Shown in pieces: positions 46,805-54,720 of a stretch of DNA of 64,000 nucleotides. A program made the position numbers and the translations under genes. Origin of the DNA: an uncultured Opitutaceae bacterium (lineage in GTDB: Bacteria; Verrucomicrobiota; Verrucomicrobiia; Opitutales; Opitutaceae); NCBI GenBank assembly GCA_903862935.1, contig CAIOZY010000013.1, positions 62,001 through 126,000 of the forward strand. The letters run 5' to 3'. Position 1 is the first letter of the stretch. Every line of letters starts with the position of its first letter. The notes under the pieces were generated by a model. That model ran no database searches. It was given only the letters and a program-made list of their open reading frames with translations, and was not told the DNA's origin.

Positions 46805-47772
46805 GAGCCTGCCCCCTCCATGGGGTTGCGGTACTGCTCGTACGCGTCGATGATGCGTTGCACCAGCGGATGGCGGACGACGTCGGAGCCGCTGAAGGTG
46901 TGGAATTCGATGTTGGGAACGTCCCGCAGGACCTCCCGGGCCTCGAGGAGCCCCGATTGCTTGGCCCTGGGCAGGTCGATCTGGGTCACGTCGCCGGTCA
47001 CCACCATGCGGGAGTCCTCCCCCAGGCGGGTCAAAAACATCATCATCTGCTCCGGGGTCGTGTTCTGCGCCTCGTCGAGAATCACGAAGGTGTGGGAGAG
47101 GGTGCGGCCCCGCATGTAGGCTAGCGGGGCAATCTCGATCACGCCCTTCTCGGTGAGGCGGGCGGCATCCTCCGGCCCCATCATGTCGTGGAGGGCGTCA
47201 TAGAGGGGCCTCAGGTACGGCAGGATCTTCTCCCGGAGGTCCCCGGGAAGGAATCCCAGGGCCTCTCCGGCCTCGACGGCGGGCCGGGTGAGGACGAGCC
47301 GCTGGACCTCGTTTTGCAGCAGAGCCGACACGGCGGCCGCCATGGCCAGGTACGTCTTTCCGGTCCCCGCCGGGCCTATCCCGAAGACGATCGGGTGCTT
47401 GAGCATCGACTTCAGGTAGAGCTTCTGGGCGAGCGTCTTCGGAACGATGCTCCGGCGGCTGGTGGCGATGACGACCGGCTCGTCCAGGAGCGCCCTCAGC
47501 TGCGGGCCCTCGCCCCGGGCGAAGGATTCCAGCAGCCGCGCGAAATCCGGCGAGCGAATCGCCATGCCCTGGCCGCGCGCCTCGCGCAGAAAGTCGAAAA
47601 AGTCCTCGGCAAGGGCCAACGCGGGCGCCGGCGCGTCGAGTTTCAGCCAGTCCTCCCGCGTGGCGATCTTCACCCCCAGGGCCCGCTCGGCGTGGGCGAG
47701 GTTTTCTTGCCGGTCCGCGTAGAGCTGGCTCAGGTGGCGGGGGCTGGGAAAATGGATCGTCTTGGTCGGCAT
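46801..47772 (-). CDS. phoH: PhoH-family ATPase (PhoL/YbeZ type)
   Basis: 323 residues. P-loop GPAGTGKT (133-140), LTRPAVEAGEALGFLPGDL, PLAYMRGRTLSH, the Walker B FVILDEAQNTTPEQM and VTGDVTQIDLP are all typical. A short N-terminal domain precedes the ATPase. Members act with YbeY in RNA processing. It lies 4 bases after the HIT gene and overlaps pgpH. Confidence 0.95.
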   Translation of the reverse strand: MPTKTIHFPSPRHLSQLYADRQENLAHAERALGVKIATREDWLKLDAPAPALALAEDFFDFLREARGQGMAIRSPDFARLLESFARGEGPQLRALLDEPVVIATSRRSIVPKTLAQKLYLKSMLKHPIVFGIGPAGTGKTYLAMAAAVSALLQNEVQRLVLTRPAVEAGEALGFLPGDLREKILPYLRPLYDALHDMMGPEDAARLTEKGVIEIAPLAYMRGRTLSHTFVILDEAQNTTPEQMMMFLTRLGEDSRMVVTGDVTQIDLPRAKQSGLLEAREVLRDVPNIEFHTFSGSDVVRHPLVQRIIDAYEQYRNPMEGAGS

Positions 47773-47776
47773 CCGG

Positions 47777-48259
47777 CTATGCCTTGGTCGCCTGGGTCAG
47801 CCGGGCCCAGACGGCATCGAGGGACTGGGGGAGAATCCGGGTGTGGCCGACGACGGGCATGAAGTTGGTGTCCCCGGTCCAGCGCGGAACGATGTGGGCG
47901 TGCAGGTGGGCGATGCTGCCGCCGGAGGCGGAACCCAAGTTGAAACCGACGTTGAAACCGTCGGGCTTCAGGACGGCGAGCATGCGCTTGCCGCGGACAA
48001 TCTCCTCCATCAGGTCGGAGCGCTCCTCCGCGGTAAGCTCCTCCAGGTCGGCGACCTCGCGGAACGGCACCGCTAGAAGGTGGCCGGGGTTGTACGGAAA
48101 ACGGTTGAGGAGCAGGTAGGAGAGGGCGGATCGGTGGACGATCAGGGCCGCCCGGTCATCCCCGAGGCCGGGTAGTTCGGAGAACGGCCGGAGCATCGAG
48201 GCCGGATAGCGCGGGGCCTCGATGTAGTCCATGCGCCAGTAAGGGTGCAGCTGATGCAT
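47777..48259 (-). CDS. HIT-domain nucleotide hydrolase/transferase
   Basis: 160 residues. The histidine triad is HLHAHIV (118-124). Earlier LLNRFPYNPGHLLAVPFREV and FNVGFNLGSASGGS match the Ap4A phosphorylase/hydrolase branch of HIT proteins. The exact nucleotide substrate is unknown. It is the first gene of HIT-phoH-pgpH-ybeY-DUF502-recO. Confidence 0.92.
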   Translation of the reverse strand: MHQLHPYWRMDYIEAPRYPASMLRPFSELPGLGDDRAALIVHRSALSYLLLNRFPYNPGHLLAVPFREVADLEELTAEERSDLMEEIVRGKRMLAVLKPDGFNVGFNLGSASGGSIAHLHAHIVPRWTGDTNFMPVVGHTRILPQSLDAVWARLTQATKA

Positions 48260-48364
48260 CGTGTCAAAGAGGCGAGATCAAAAGCACTTTCGGGGCCAAA
48301 GTCAAAGGCGGTCGGGCGGGGGCATTCCCTGGAGGAAAGGGGATAACGGATAGGCTTAACCCTC

Positions 48365-48370
48365 TATAAT
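48365..48370 (+). promoter_or_regulatory. Possible -10 element of waaA promoter
   Basis: A perfect TATAAT hexamer lies 42 bases before the waaA start, in an AT-rich patch that is rare in this DNA. The matching -35 (around GATAAC, 48342-48347) is poor. It falls in the 152-base divergent gap between waaA and the HIT-phoH operon. Confidence 0.4.
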
Positions 48371-48411
48371 TAATTGACTTACTTCGGGTTGGAGAGCACG
48401 CTCTGAGGCCC

Positions 48412-49710
48412 GTGATCTGGCTGTACCGCCTGCTCTTTCCGCTGATCGTGCTTGCGATGGCCCCGCATTACCTGTGGCGAATGCGGCGCCGCGGCGGCTA
48501 TGCGAAGCGTTTTGCGCAGCGGTTCGGAGCCCACCAGGTGCCCGCCCGCTCGCGAAAAGCCCGGCGAATCTGGCTTCAGGCGGTCAGCGTCGGGGAGATC
48601 CACGCGGTCGGGCCGGTCGTCAACGCCTTGGCGCGGGACGGGGTTGAGATCTACCTGACGACGACCACCAGCACGGGGTACCGGCTCGCCACGGAGCGCT
48701 ACTCTGGGCGGACCCTCGGAATCGGGTATTTTCCACTCGATTGGTGGCCGTTCTCGAGCTGGGCCTGGCGCCGCATCGCGCCGGACGTCGCCGTTTTGAT
48801 GGAGGGCGAGCGCTGGCCGGAGCACGTCCGCCAGGCCCGCATCCGCGGCGTCCCGGTGATCAACATCAACGCGCGGCTCTCCGACCGGACCTTCGCTCGG
48901 CTTTCCACCTGGGGAAAGCGGCTGCCCTCGTTGACGAGGCTTCTTCTCGGCGGGGTGACCCGGACCCTGCCGTGCTCGGCCCGCGACGAGGAGCGCTTCC
49001 GGCAGCTCGGCGTCGACCCGCGCAGCCTCACGACAACGGGAAACCTGAAGCTCGACGTCCCGCTGCCGCCGCTGGATCAGGCGGAGCGCGCCCGGCTCCG
49101 GAAAGGACTCGGGCTTCCCGAAGGGCCGATCCTGGTTGGCGCGTCGACCTGGCCCGGAGAGGAGGAGGCGCTTTTGGGTGTCCTGCGGGCTGTCCGCGAA
49201 GCCGGAATCGGTTGCACATTGCTGATCGTCCCGCGGCATGCAGAGCGGCGCTTTGGAATCGAGAAACTACTCAAGGCCAGCGGATTGCGGTTCCACTTTC
49301 GCTCGAAGGGCCCCGCCCCAGGGGAGGTCGACGTGGCGGTCGGGGACACGACCGGAGAACTCCGCAAATGGGTGCAACTGGCCGACCTGGTCTTTGTTGG
49401 GAAGAGTCTGCCTCCTCACACTGAGGGGCAGACCCCCGTCGAGGCCGCGGCGGCCGGAAAGCCGCTGCTGTTTGGGCCGGGCATGAGCAATTTCGCGGAC
49501 ATTGCCAAGGACCTGCTCGCACGCGGAGCGGCGCGGCGGGTCCAAACCCCCAAAGAACTCGAGGCTGCAGCAAAGGAGCTGCTCGGCGATCCCGAACGCT
49601 GCCGGGCGCTAGCGGCCGCCGGGGCGGCATGGCGGGCGGAGAACGGCGGAGCCGCGGCGCGGACCGTCGAGGTCATCAGGGAGTGCCTGGCTCGAGCTGG
49701 CCGGCGCTAG
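48412..49710 (+). CDS. waaA: 3-deoxy-D-manno-octulosonic acid transferase
   Basis: 432 residues with an N-terminal hydrophobic anchor (WLYRLLFPLIVLAMA). Transfers Kdo to lipid A precursor at the inner membrane. The catalytic Glu is E62 in the SVGEIHA motif. The GT-B halves show IYLTTTTSTGY, FPLDWWPF, MEGERWPE and the C-terminal DTTGELRKWVQLADLVFVGKSLPPHTEGQTPVEAAAAGKPL. GTG start. Its last 35 bases overlap the 3' end of the convergent plcP-like gene. Confidence 0.95.
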   Translation: MIWLYRLLFPLIVLAMAPHYLWRMRRRGGYAKRFAQRFGAHQVPARSRKARRIWLQAVSVGEIHAVGPVVNALARDGVEIYLTTTTSTGYRLATERYSGRTLGIGYFPLDWWPFSSWAWRRIAPDVAVLMEGERWPEHVRQARIRGVPVININARLSDRTFARLSTWGKRLPSLTRLLLGGVTRTLPCSARDEERFRQLGVDPRSLTTTGNLKLDVPLPPLDQAERARLRKGLGLPEGPILVGASTWPGEEEALLGVLRAVREAGIGCTLLIVPRHAERRFGIEKLLKASGLRFHFRSKGPAPGEVDVAVGDTTGELRKWVQLADLVFVGKSLPPHTEGQTPVEAAAAGKPLLFGPGMSNFADIAKDLLARGAARRVQTPKELEAAAKELLGDPERCRALAAAGAAWRAENGGAAARTVEVIRECLARAGRR

Positions 49711-50512
49711 GCAGGGAATCGCTGTCGAGGTGCTCCTCAGGAGGCTCCTCGTCGGGCAGGGGGTACTCCCGCTGGAAGGTCGTGAAGTCGATCATCTCGA
49801 AGCGCCCGTCCCAGTGCTCAACGATCGCGGTAAGGGACTCAACCCAGTCCCCGGAGTTCAGATAGTGGATGTCGCCGAGCATCTTGTCGGCCGGGGTGTG
49901 GATGTGCCCGCACATCACCCCCGTGCATCCGCGGTTCCGCGCAAGTTGGGCGATATGCTGCTCGAAGTTTGAAACGTGGTTAACCGCCTCTTTCACCCGA
50001 GCCTTGATGGCCTTGCTCAAAGACCAGTATTCCAGACCGCGCCAGGCCCGGTAGGCGTTGTACGCGCGGTTGATCCGCAACAGCAGGTTGTACCCCCAGT
50101 CGCCCAGCCGGGAAAGGAACAGGAAGTTCTTGGTGATCGAGTCGAAGACGTCCCCGTGCAGGACAAGGTAGCGGCCCTTCGGCCCCTCGTGGACATGCTC
50201 CTCCACGATCGAGAAGTTCTCAAAGTTGAGCGGCAGGAGCCGGGATAGGATATCGTCGTGGTTTCCCCGCAGGTAGACTACTTCCGTGCCCCGTTTCTCC
50301 AACTTTTTCAGGACGATGCGGATAAAGCGGGTGTGCGTTCCATCCCAGCGTCCGCCGCTGCGCAGCTGCCAGCCGTCGATGATGTCGCCGTTGAGGATCA
50401 ATTTTGCGCAGCGGACGTTGCGCAGAAAGTGGTTGACCTCTCGGACGCGGCTTCCGGGGGCGCCAAGGTGCACATCCGAGAGAATGACGGTTCTAACGCG
50501 GAGTTTCGTCAT
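49676..50512 (-). CDS. plcP: PlcP-like metallophosphoesterase (phospholipase C type; annotated elsewhere as LpxH-like)
   Basis: 278 residues. Calcineurin-type metal sites: D13/H15 (SDVHLG), D43 (GDIIDGW), N84/H85 (GNHDD), H118 (LHGD), and H202/H204 (CGHIHTP). LpxH has GNRD at the fourth site and about 240 residues; here GNHD, the middle segment GLEYWSLSKAIKARVKEAV and the C-terminal YLNSGDWVESLTAIVEHW match my recall of PlcP, which cuts phospholipids to diacylglycerol under phosphate limitation in rhizobia. LpxH2 activity cannot be excluded. Last gene of the six-gene operon, 6 bases after the lipid kinase. Confidence 0.82.
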   Translation of the reverse strand: MTKLRVRTVILSDVHLGAPGSRVREVNHFLRNVRCAKLILNGDIIDGWQLRSGGRWDGTHTRFIRIVLKKLEKRGTEVVYLRGNHDDILSRLLPLNFENFSIVEEHVHEGPKGRYLVLHGDVFDSITKNFLFLSRLGDWGYNLLLRINRAYNAYRAWRGLEYWSLSKAIKARVKEAVNHVSNFEQHIAQLARNRGCTGVMCGHIHTPADKMLGDIHYLNSGDWVESLTAIVEHWDGRFEMIDFTTFQREYPLPDEEPPEEHLDSDSLPSAGQLEPGTP

Positions 50513-50518
50513 GGCACA

Positions 50519-51448
50519 TCAAATGGGGGAATGGGGAACCGGGCTCAGCGGGCGGGCCGCACGAAACGCCGGGGCCGCGACCACCCGGAGGCTGGCCGGG
50601 GCGAGCCTGATGCCCAGGGACTCCCGCTCGAGATAGGGTTCCCCGTCCGTGTGGATCAGGCCCGGGGCCGGCCGCTCCATGAGGAAACGCCGACCCCGCA
50701 GTCGCAAGACCCTAGGGCTGCGGTCGAACGATCCCAGAAAGAGCCGCGCGCTAAGGATCGCGGCTCCGACTGGCCCCACCGGCCGAACCGCGATCAAGTC
50801 GAGCATTCCGTCATCGGCGCGCGCCTCCGGCGCTATCCGTGCGTTATTGCCGTATTGGTCGGAATTGGCCACCGCCACCAGGATGGCCTCGACCCATTCG
50901 GTCCGCCCGTCGGCGATGATCCGGCAACGCTGAGGCCTCTGCGCAAAAAAAGCGCCCAGGGCTGTTCGGGCGTAGGCCGGCAGCCCGCGCCGGGTCAGCT
51001 GGTTGAAGCGGTGGCTGACCTCCGCATCGAGCCCGAAGCCCATGGCGTTAAAGAACGGCCTTTCGTTCACGGCCGCGGTGTCGATCTCGGCAACGGGCGC
51101 CCGCGGATCGCAGGCGAGGGCCAGGGCCCTTTGGAAGTCAGCCGGCAGGCACAGATGCCGGGCGAGCCCGTTGCCCGAGCCGCACGGCACCAGTCCAAGC
51201 TCGGTGCCCGTGCCCGTAAGGGCCTGGGCTACCTCGTTCATCGTTCCATCGCCCCCGACGCAGATCACTCGGGCAGTGCCCGCCGCCACGGCCTGCCGGG
51301 CGAGGGCGGTGGCGTGCCCCCGAGCTTGGGTGATGGCCAGTTCGGTGCCGGGCGGTTGGGAAGCCGTGAATCGGTGCAGCAGCGGGCCCAAACGCGCGGT
51401 GCGGTCCGCACGGCCCGAGCGGGGATTATGGATCAGGAGAAGCCTCAT
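50519..51448 (-). CDS. Diacylglycerol kinase-like lipid kinase
   Basis: 309 residues from ATG 51448. DAGK catalytic domain: IHNPRSGRADRTARL, VGGDGTMNEV (64-73) and VPCGSGNGLAR (87-97). C-terminal half is the usual beta-rich domain (DGMLDLIAVRP, IHTDGEPYLERE). Phosphorylates diacylglycerol or a similar lipid at the membrane. Start overlaps the stop of the GT28 gene (ATGA). Placement next to plcP and two glycosyltransferases suggests that it recycles diacylglycerol to phosphatidic acid. Confidence 0.9.
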   Translation of the reverse strand: MRLLLIHNPRSGRADRTARLGPLLHRFTASQPPGTELAITQARGHATALARQAVAAGTARVICVGGDGTMNEVAQALTGTGTELGLVPCGSGNGLARHLCLPADFQRALALACDPRAPVAEIDTAAVNERPFFNAMGFGLDAEVSHRFNQLTRRGLPAYARTALGAFFAQRPQRCRIIADGRTEWVEAILVAVANSDQYGNNARIAPEARADDGMLDLIAVRPVGPVGAAILSARLFLGSFDRSPRVLRLRGRRFLMERPAPGLIHTDGEPYLERESLGIRLAPASLRVVAAPAFRAARPLSPVPHSPI

Positions 51449-52605
51449 GGCGCCGCCTCCCCGGCTTGGAGAACCGTGCGGACGATCACCCGCGCGGCGT
51501 CGGGGCGGCTGAGGGGTGCCATGGCTGCGTGCCAGCGCCGCCACAGCGCACCGCGTTGGGCGAATGCCTGGCGGAGGGCCGCGATCACCGCCTCGGTGCT
51601 CTCGGCGAGGTTCCCCGCACCATGGCGCAGGACCAGTTCGCAGTTGCCCTCCTCCTGGCCGGGAACGACTTGGCTGACGATCATCGGGCACTCCGCGGCG
51701 ATCGCCTCCTGGGTTGTGGCCCCGCCGGCCTTGCTGACGACGACATGGTGCGTCATGAGCAGTCGGGGGATCTCGTCAGTCCAGCCGAGGATGCGCGACG
51801 GCTTGGAGCGCCCGGCCGCCACGCGCTCCAGCCGCTTCCTCAGCTTTTCGTTCCGCCCCACCGCGCAGGTGACCTCGAACTCGGATCCCGACAAAAGCCG
51901 CTCCGCTGTGGCGGCGGCGTGGCGCGTGCCCGAATTGATGATATGGAGCACCCGCGGGGTCGCCCCGGAGCCGAGGTCGGGGCGGGTGAACTCCCCGGCG
52001 TGCCGCCTGAAATAGGGCGTGACCGGAAACCCGCTCACATTCAGCCGCTGCGGGTTGACACCCCGGCCCTCCATCACGGCCGCCGAGTCCGCGTTCGGCA
52101 CGAACCAGCCGTCGCAGGGGGAGCGCCACCACAGCGAGTGGATGCTGATTGAGTCGGTGACCACCGTGTAATGGGGAACCGGCAGCCGCCCCTGCTCGCG
52201 GAGCCTCTCGAGGAGGAACGGATAGACCGGGTAGGTGCTGCAGATCGCCCGGGGGCAGCCGGCCTCGAATCGCCTTGCAAGAAAGCGCACCTGGGGACGC
52301 AGGCTCGAGGAAAGCAGGCGCGGCAGCAGAGCGGAGCGGTCCATGAGCCCATAGATTCCGCGCCACAGGCGGGGCAGGCGGTTGATCAGCCCGATGTAGC
52401 CGGAGCGCACCAGAGCGGAGGTCCGGGGTGAGGTGAGCAGGAACAAGTCCAAGACCTCCGCCGAACCCTCGCCATGGAGCTCGTCGCACGCGGCGGCGAG
52501 GCCGCGGGCAGCGGCGTTGTGCCCCTCGCCGAAGCCGGCAGTAAGAATCAGCAAGTGCGGGCGCCCGCCGCCGATCGTCTCGCCTTCCTTATTCACCGGT
52601 TTCAT
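51445..52605 (-). CDS. GT28 glycosyltransferase, MGDG synthase/UgtP-like
   Basis: 386 residues. N-terminal GFGEGHNAAARGL is the MGDG-synthase motif (GxGHxxAA), STYPVYPFLLERL and VVTDSISIHSLWW fit its acceptor domain, and VVVSKAGGATTQEAIAAECPMIVSQVVPGQEEGN is the donor-binding loop shared with MurG. Such enzymes put glucose or galactose on diacylglycerol. The sugar is not predictable here. It lies 4 bases after the GT4 gene and overlaps the kinase. Confidence 0.9.
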   Translation of the reverse strand: MKPVNKEGETIGGGRPHLLILTAGFGEGHNAAARGLAAACDELHGEGSAEVLDLFLLTSPRTSALVRSGYIGLINRLPRLWRGIYGLMDRSALLPRLLSSSLRPQVRFLARRFEAGCPRAICSTYPVYPFLLERLREQGRLPVPHYTVVTDSISIHSLWWRSPCDGWFVPNADSAAVMEGRGVNPQRLNVSGFPVTPYFRRHAGEFTRPDLGSGATPRVLHIINSGTRHAAATAERLLSGSEFEVTCAVGRNEKLRKRLERVAAGRSKPSRILGWTDEIPRLLMTHHVVVSKAGGATTQEAIAAECPMIVSQVVPGQEEGNCELVLRHGAGNLAESTEAVIAALRQAFAQRGALWRRWHAAMAPLSRPDAARVIVRTVLQAGEAAP

Positions 52606-52609
52606 GGCG

Positions 52610-53827
52610 TCATGGCTCCCCGCAGCGGGCCTGTGCTGATGTGAGCTCTCCGGGCCCCTGAACAGCTGAGATTAGGTCGGCCTCAAAGCCGGATACCACC
52701 CTGTCCCACGAATGCCCGCGCACGGAAGCCGCCGCAGCGCCACGCAGACGTTTGCGCAGGTCCCTGTCTTCGGCAAGTCTTACTGCGGCCGCAACCAGAG
52801 CGTCCGGGTCTGCGCACGGGACCGACAGCCCGTTGTCATCGTTTCGAACGAAGGTCCGCGCAGCGGCGTAGTCAAAGGCCGCTACCGCCAGGCCGCTGGC
52901 CAGGGCCTCGGTCAGCACGTTTCCAAAGGTCTCCGAAAGGCTCGCGTGGACGTAGATGTCCGCCGAGGCGTAGGCCTGCGCCAGCTCTTCCGGGGGCACG
53001 AAGCCTGTGAAGATCCCATCCGGCATCTCCCGCTCAAGGTTGCGTCGAACCGGACCGTCCCCGACAAGCACAAAGCGGCAGCGCGGGTTGGTCTGCCTCA
53101 TCCCTCTGAAGGCCCGGAAGAGCAGGCCGTAGTTCTTCTCCGGGGCCATGCGGCCAGCGTGGAGCACCACCGGATCCTCCGGCCCGGCGCCCCAGCGGCC
53201 CCGCAGGGCGAGGGAGCGCAGCGCGGGGCTGAACTGGCCGGTGTCAATCCCTCGGGAGAGCACCCGGAGGTTCTCGAACCCGTCCGCCTCGAGTTCGGCG
53301 CACAGGGCCTTTGTCGGCGCGAACGTCAGGCGGGTTCGATTGTGCACCCAGCGGAGCCATCCAAGCGCAGCTCGCCTGAGAGGAGCGATCCCGTAGTGGC
53401 GGGTGTAGAGGTGGAAGTTTGTGTGAAAACTCGAGGTTACGGGGATCCCGGCGCCCCGCGCTGCTGAAACCGCCGAGGCGCCCAGCGGCCCCTCCGTGGC
53501 TACGTGCACCAGATCGGGTCGCCGCTCCCTCCAGGCGCGCTGGAGGCGCCGGCGGGCGGGAAGCCCGAGGCGCAGCATCGGATAGCCGGGGATCGGGACA
53601 CCGGGCATGGGCACCTGCCTATAGTCCGGGTGGGGCAGGGTCGGAAGGTCCCGGCGCCTGGGCCTGTAGACGGTAACCTCATGCCCCCTCCGGCCCAGTT
53701 CCCGCGCGATGACCCCAAAGGTCATGGCGACCCCGTTAATCTCGGGAGGAAAGGTTTCCGTTACCAGGTCGATTTTCAGGTGATGCGGGGGTGCGGCCGT
53801 TTGGACGACGGAGAATCGACGCCCCAC
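52610..53827 (-). CDS. GT4 family glycosyltransferase
   Basis: 405 residues. GT-B fold: IDLVTETFPPEINGVAMTFGVIARELGRRGHEVTV at the N-terminus, SSFHTNFHLYTRHYG, LHAGRMAPEKN and the C-terminal E-x7-E (SETFGNVLTEALASG). It resembles diacylglycerol- or mannolipid-glycosyltransferases of the type that follow MGDG synthase. GTG 53827 start; no ATG is available near the conserved start. Starts 23 bases after the EIIA gene, probably cotranscribed. Confidence 0.9.
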   Translation of the reverse strand: MGRRFSVVQTAAPPHHLKIDLVTETFPPEINGVAMTFGVIARELGRRGHEVTVYRPRRRDLPTLPHPDYRQVPMPGVPIPGYPMLRLGLPARRRLQRAWRERRPDLVHVATEGPLGASAVSAARGAGIPVTSSFHTNFHLYTRHYGIAPLRRAALGWLRWVHNRTRLTFAPTKALCAELEADGFENLRVLSRGIDTGQFSPALRSLALRGRWGAGPEDPVVLHAGRMAPEKNYGLLFRAFRGMRQTNPRCRFVLVGDGPVRRNLEREMPDGIFTGFVPPEELAQAYASADIYVHASLSETFGNVLTEALASGLAVAAFDYAAARTFVRNDDNGLSVPCADPDALVAAAVRLAEDRDLRKRLRGAAAASVRGHSWDRVVSGFEADLISAVQGPGELTSAQARCGEP

Positions 53828-53850
53828 GCTACAAGCCCGTGGCGATCAGG

Positions 53851-54717
53851 TTACGGTTTGGTTAATCCGGCGCTGGGTGCTGCGGCCGGCACCGGCAACT
53901 CCTGGACAGGCAGGATCGCCACGCACTGGTACAAAACCCGTCCGCCGGCATAAGACGTGGACCCGGCGACAAAACACTGCGCCCCGGCCGCAGCGAACGG
54001 CGCTCCGGCGGCGAGGCTCTGGGCAAGGGCGGACTCCTTTTCGAGCGCGACCGTCCATTCCGCCTCTGGGGCGAGGACGACGGGAGGAGCCCCCTGGGTG
54101 ACAAGCACGGAGAAAGTGACCCCGCGGGCGCCCCGAGGCCCCGGGGCCGCGGCCGCCTCCGCGGGCGCGGACACCGGCGCCGGAACCCCTTGCGCATGCT
54201 TAACCTCCAGGCGGATCATCCGCGCCACGGCCTCCGGGGCGGAGTCGCCCAGGCCAGAGCTCACCCAGTCCAGCAGTTGGTTGCGGACTGCGTTCAGGTC
54301 CGTGGCCCGCGCAATCGGCTCAATGCCGCCGCTCTTGCGGATGGCCTTAACCAGGGTGGAAATCTCCTTGAGGTAAACGTTCTTCTGGGCCCCGGGTATG
54401 TAGTACATCACCACCAGGTGCACCGGCATTGCGTCGGTGGCCCCGTAGTCAACCCCGCCCGAGGACCACCCGATCGCGCAGAACAGCTCGCCCTCGTCCC
54501 GGCGCGCCCGCACATGGGGCACGGCAACGCCAAGCCCGATGCCGGTGTTGCACTCCCGCTCCCGCCGGGTGACCTCCTCGCCCGCGTCCGTGCCGGCCTC
54601 GATGTCAGGATTGGCGTCGAGGATCCGAGCGAGGAACGCCAGGACCCTTTCCTTGTTCGCTCCTTCGGGCAGCTCGAAGAGCCTGCCGTCCTGGAGTGCG
54701 GTGAGGATGCTGCGCAT
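53851..54717 (-). CDS. PTS EIIA type-2 (fructose/nitrogen) domain protein with extra C-terminal domain
   Basis: 288 residues. EIIA-2 domain at about 1-150 with the phospho-His H68 in TGIGLGVAVPHVRA. Residues 200-288 form a second small domain after an Ala/Pro linker that I cannot name. No EI, HPr, EIIB or EIIC gene is visible, so a regulatory role like EIIA-Ntr is more likely than sugar uptake. It lies 3 bases after mgtA, which suggests it senses phosphorylation state and affects Mg2+ import or the genes behind it. Confidence 0.85.
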   Translation of the reverse strand: MRSILTALQDGRLFELPEGANKERVLAFLARILDANPDIEAGTDAGEEVTRRERECNTGIGLGVAVPHVRARRDEGELFCAIGWSSGGVDYGATDAMPVHLVVMYYIPGAQKNVYLKEISTLVKAIRKSGGIEPIARATDLNAVRNQLLDWVSSGLGDSAPEAVARMIRLEVKHAQGVPAPVSAPAEAAAAPGPRGARGVTFSVLVTQGAPPVVLAPEAEWTVALEKESALAQSLAAGAPFAAAGAQCFVAGSTSYAGGRVLYQCVAILPVQELPVPAAAPSAGLTKP

Positions 54718-54720
54718 AGG

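Noticed and set aside
53851-54717. A complete sugar phosphotransferase system
   Set aside because: Only an EIIA-type protein is present; no EI, HPr, EIIB or EIIC is seen.
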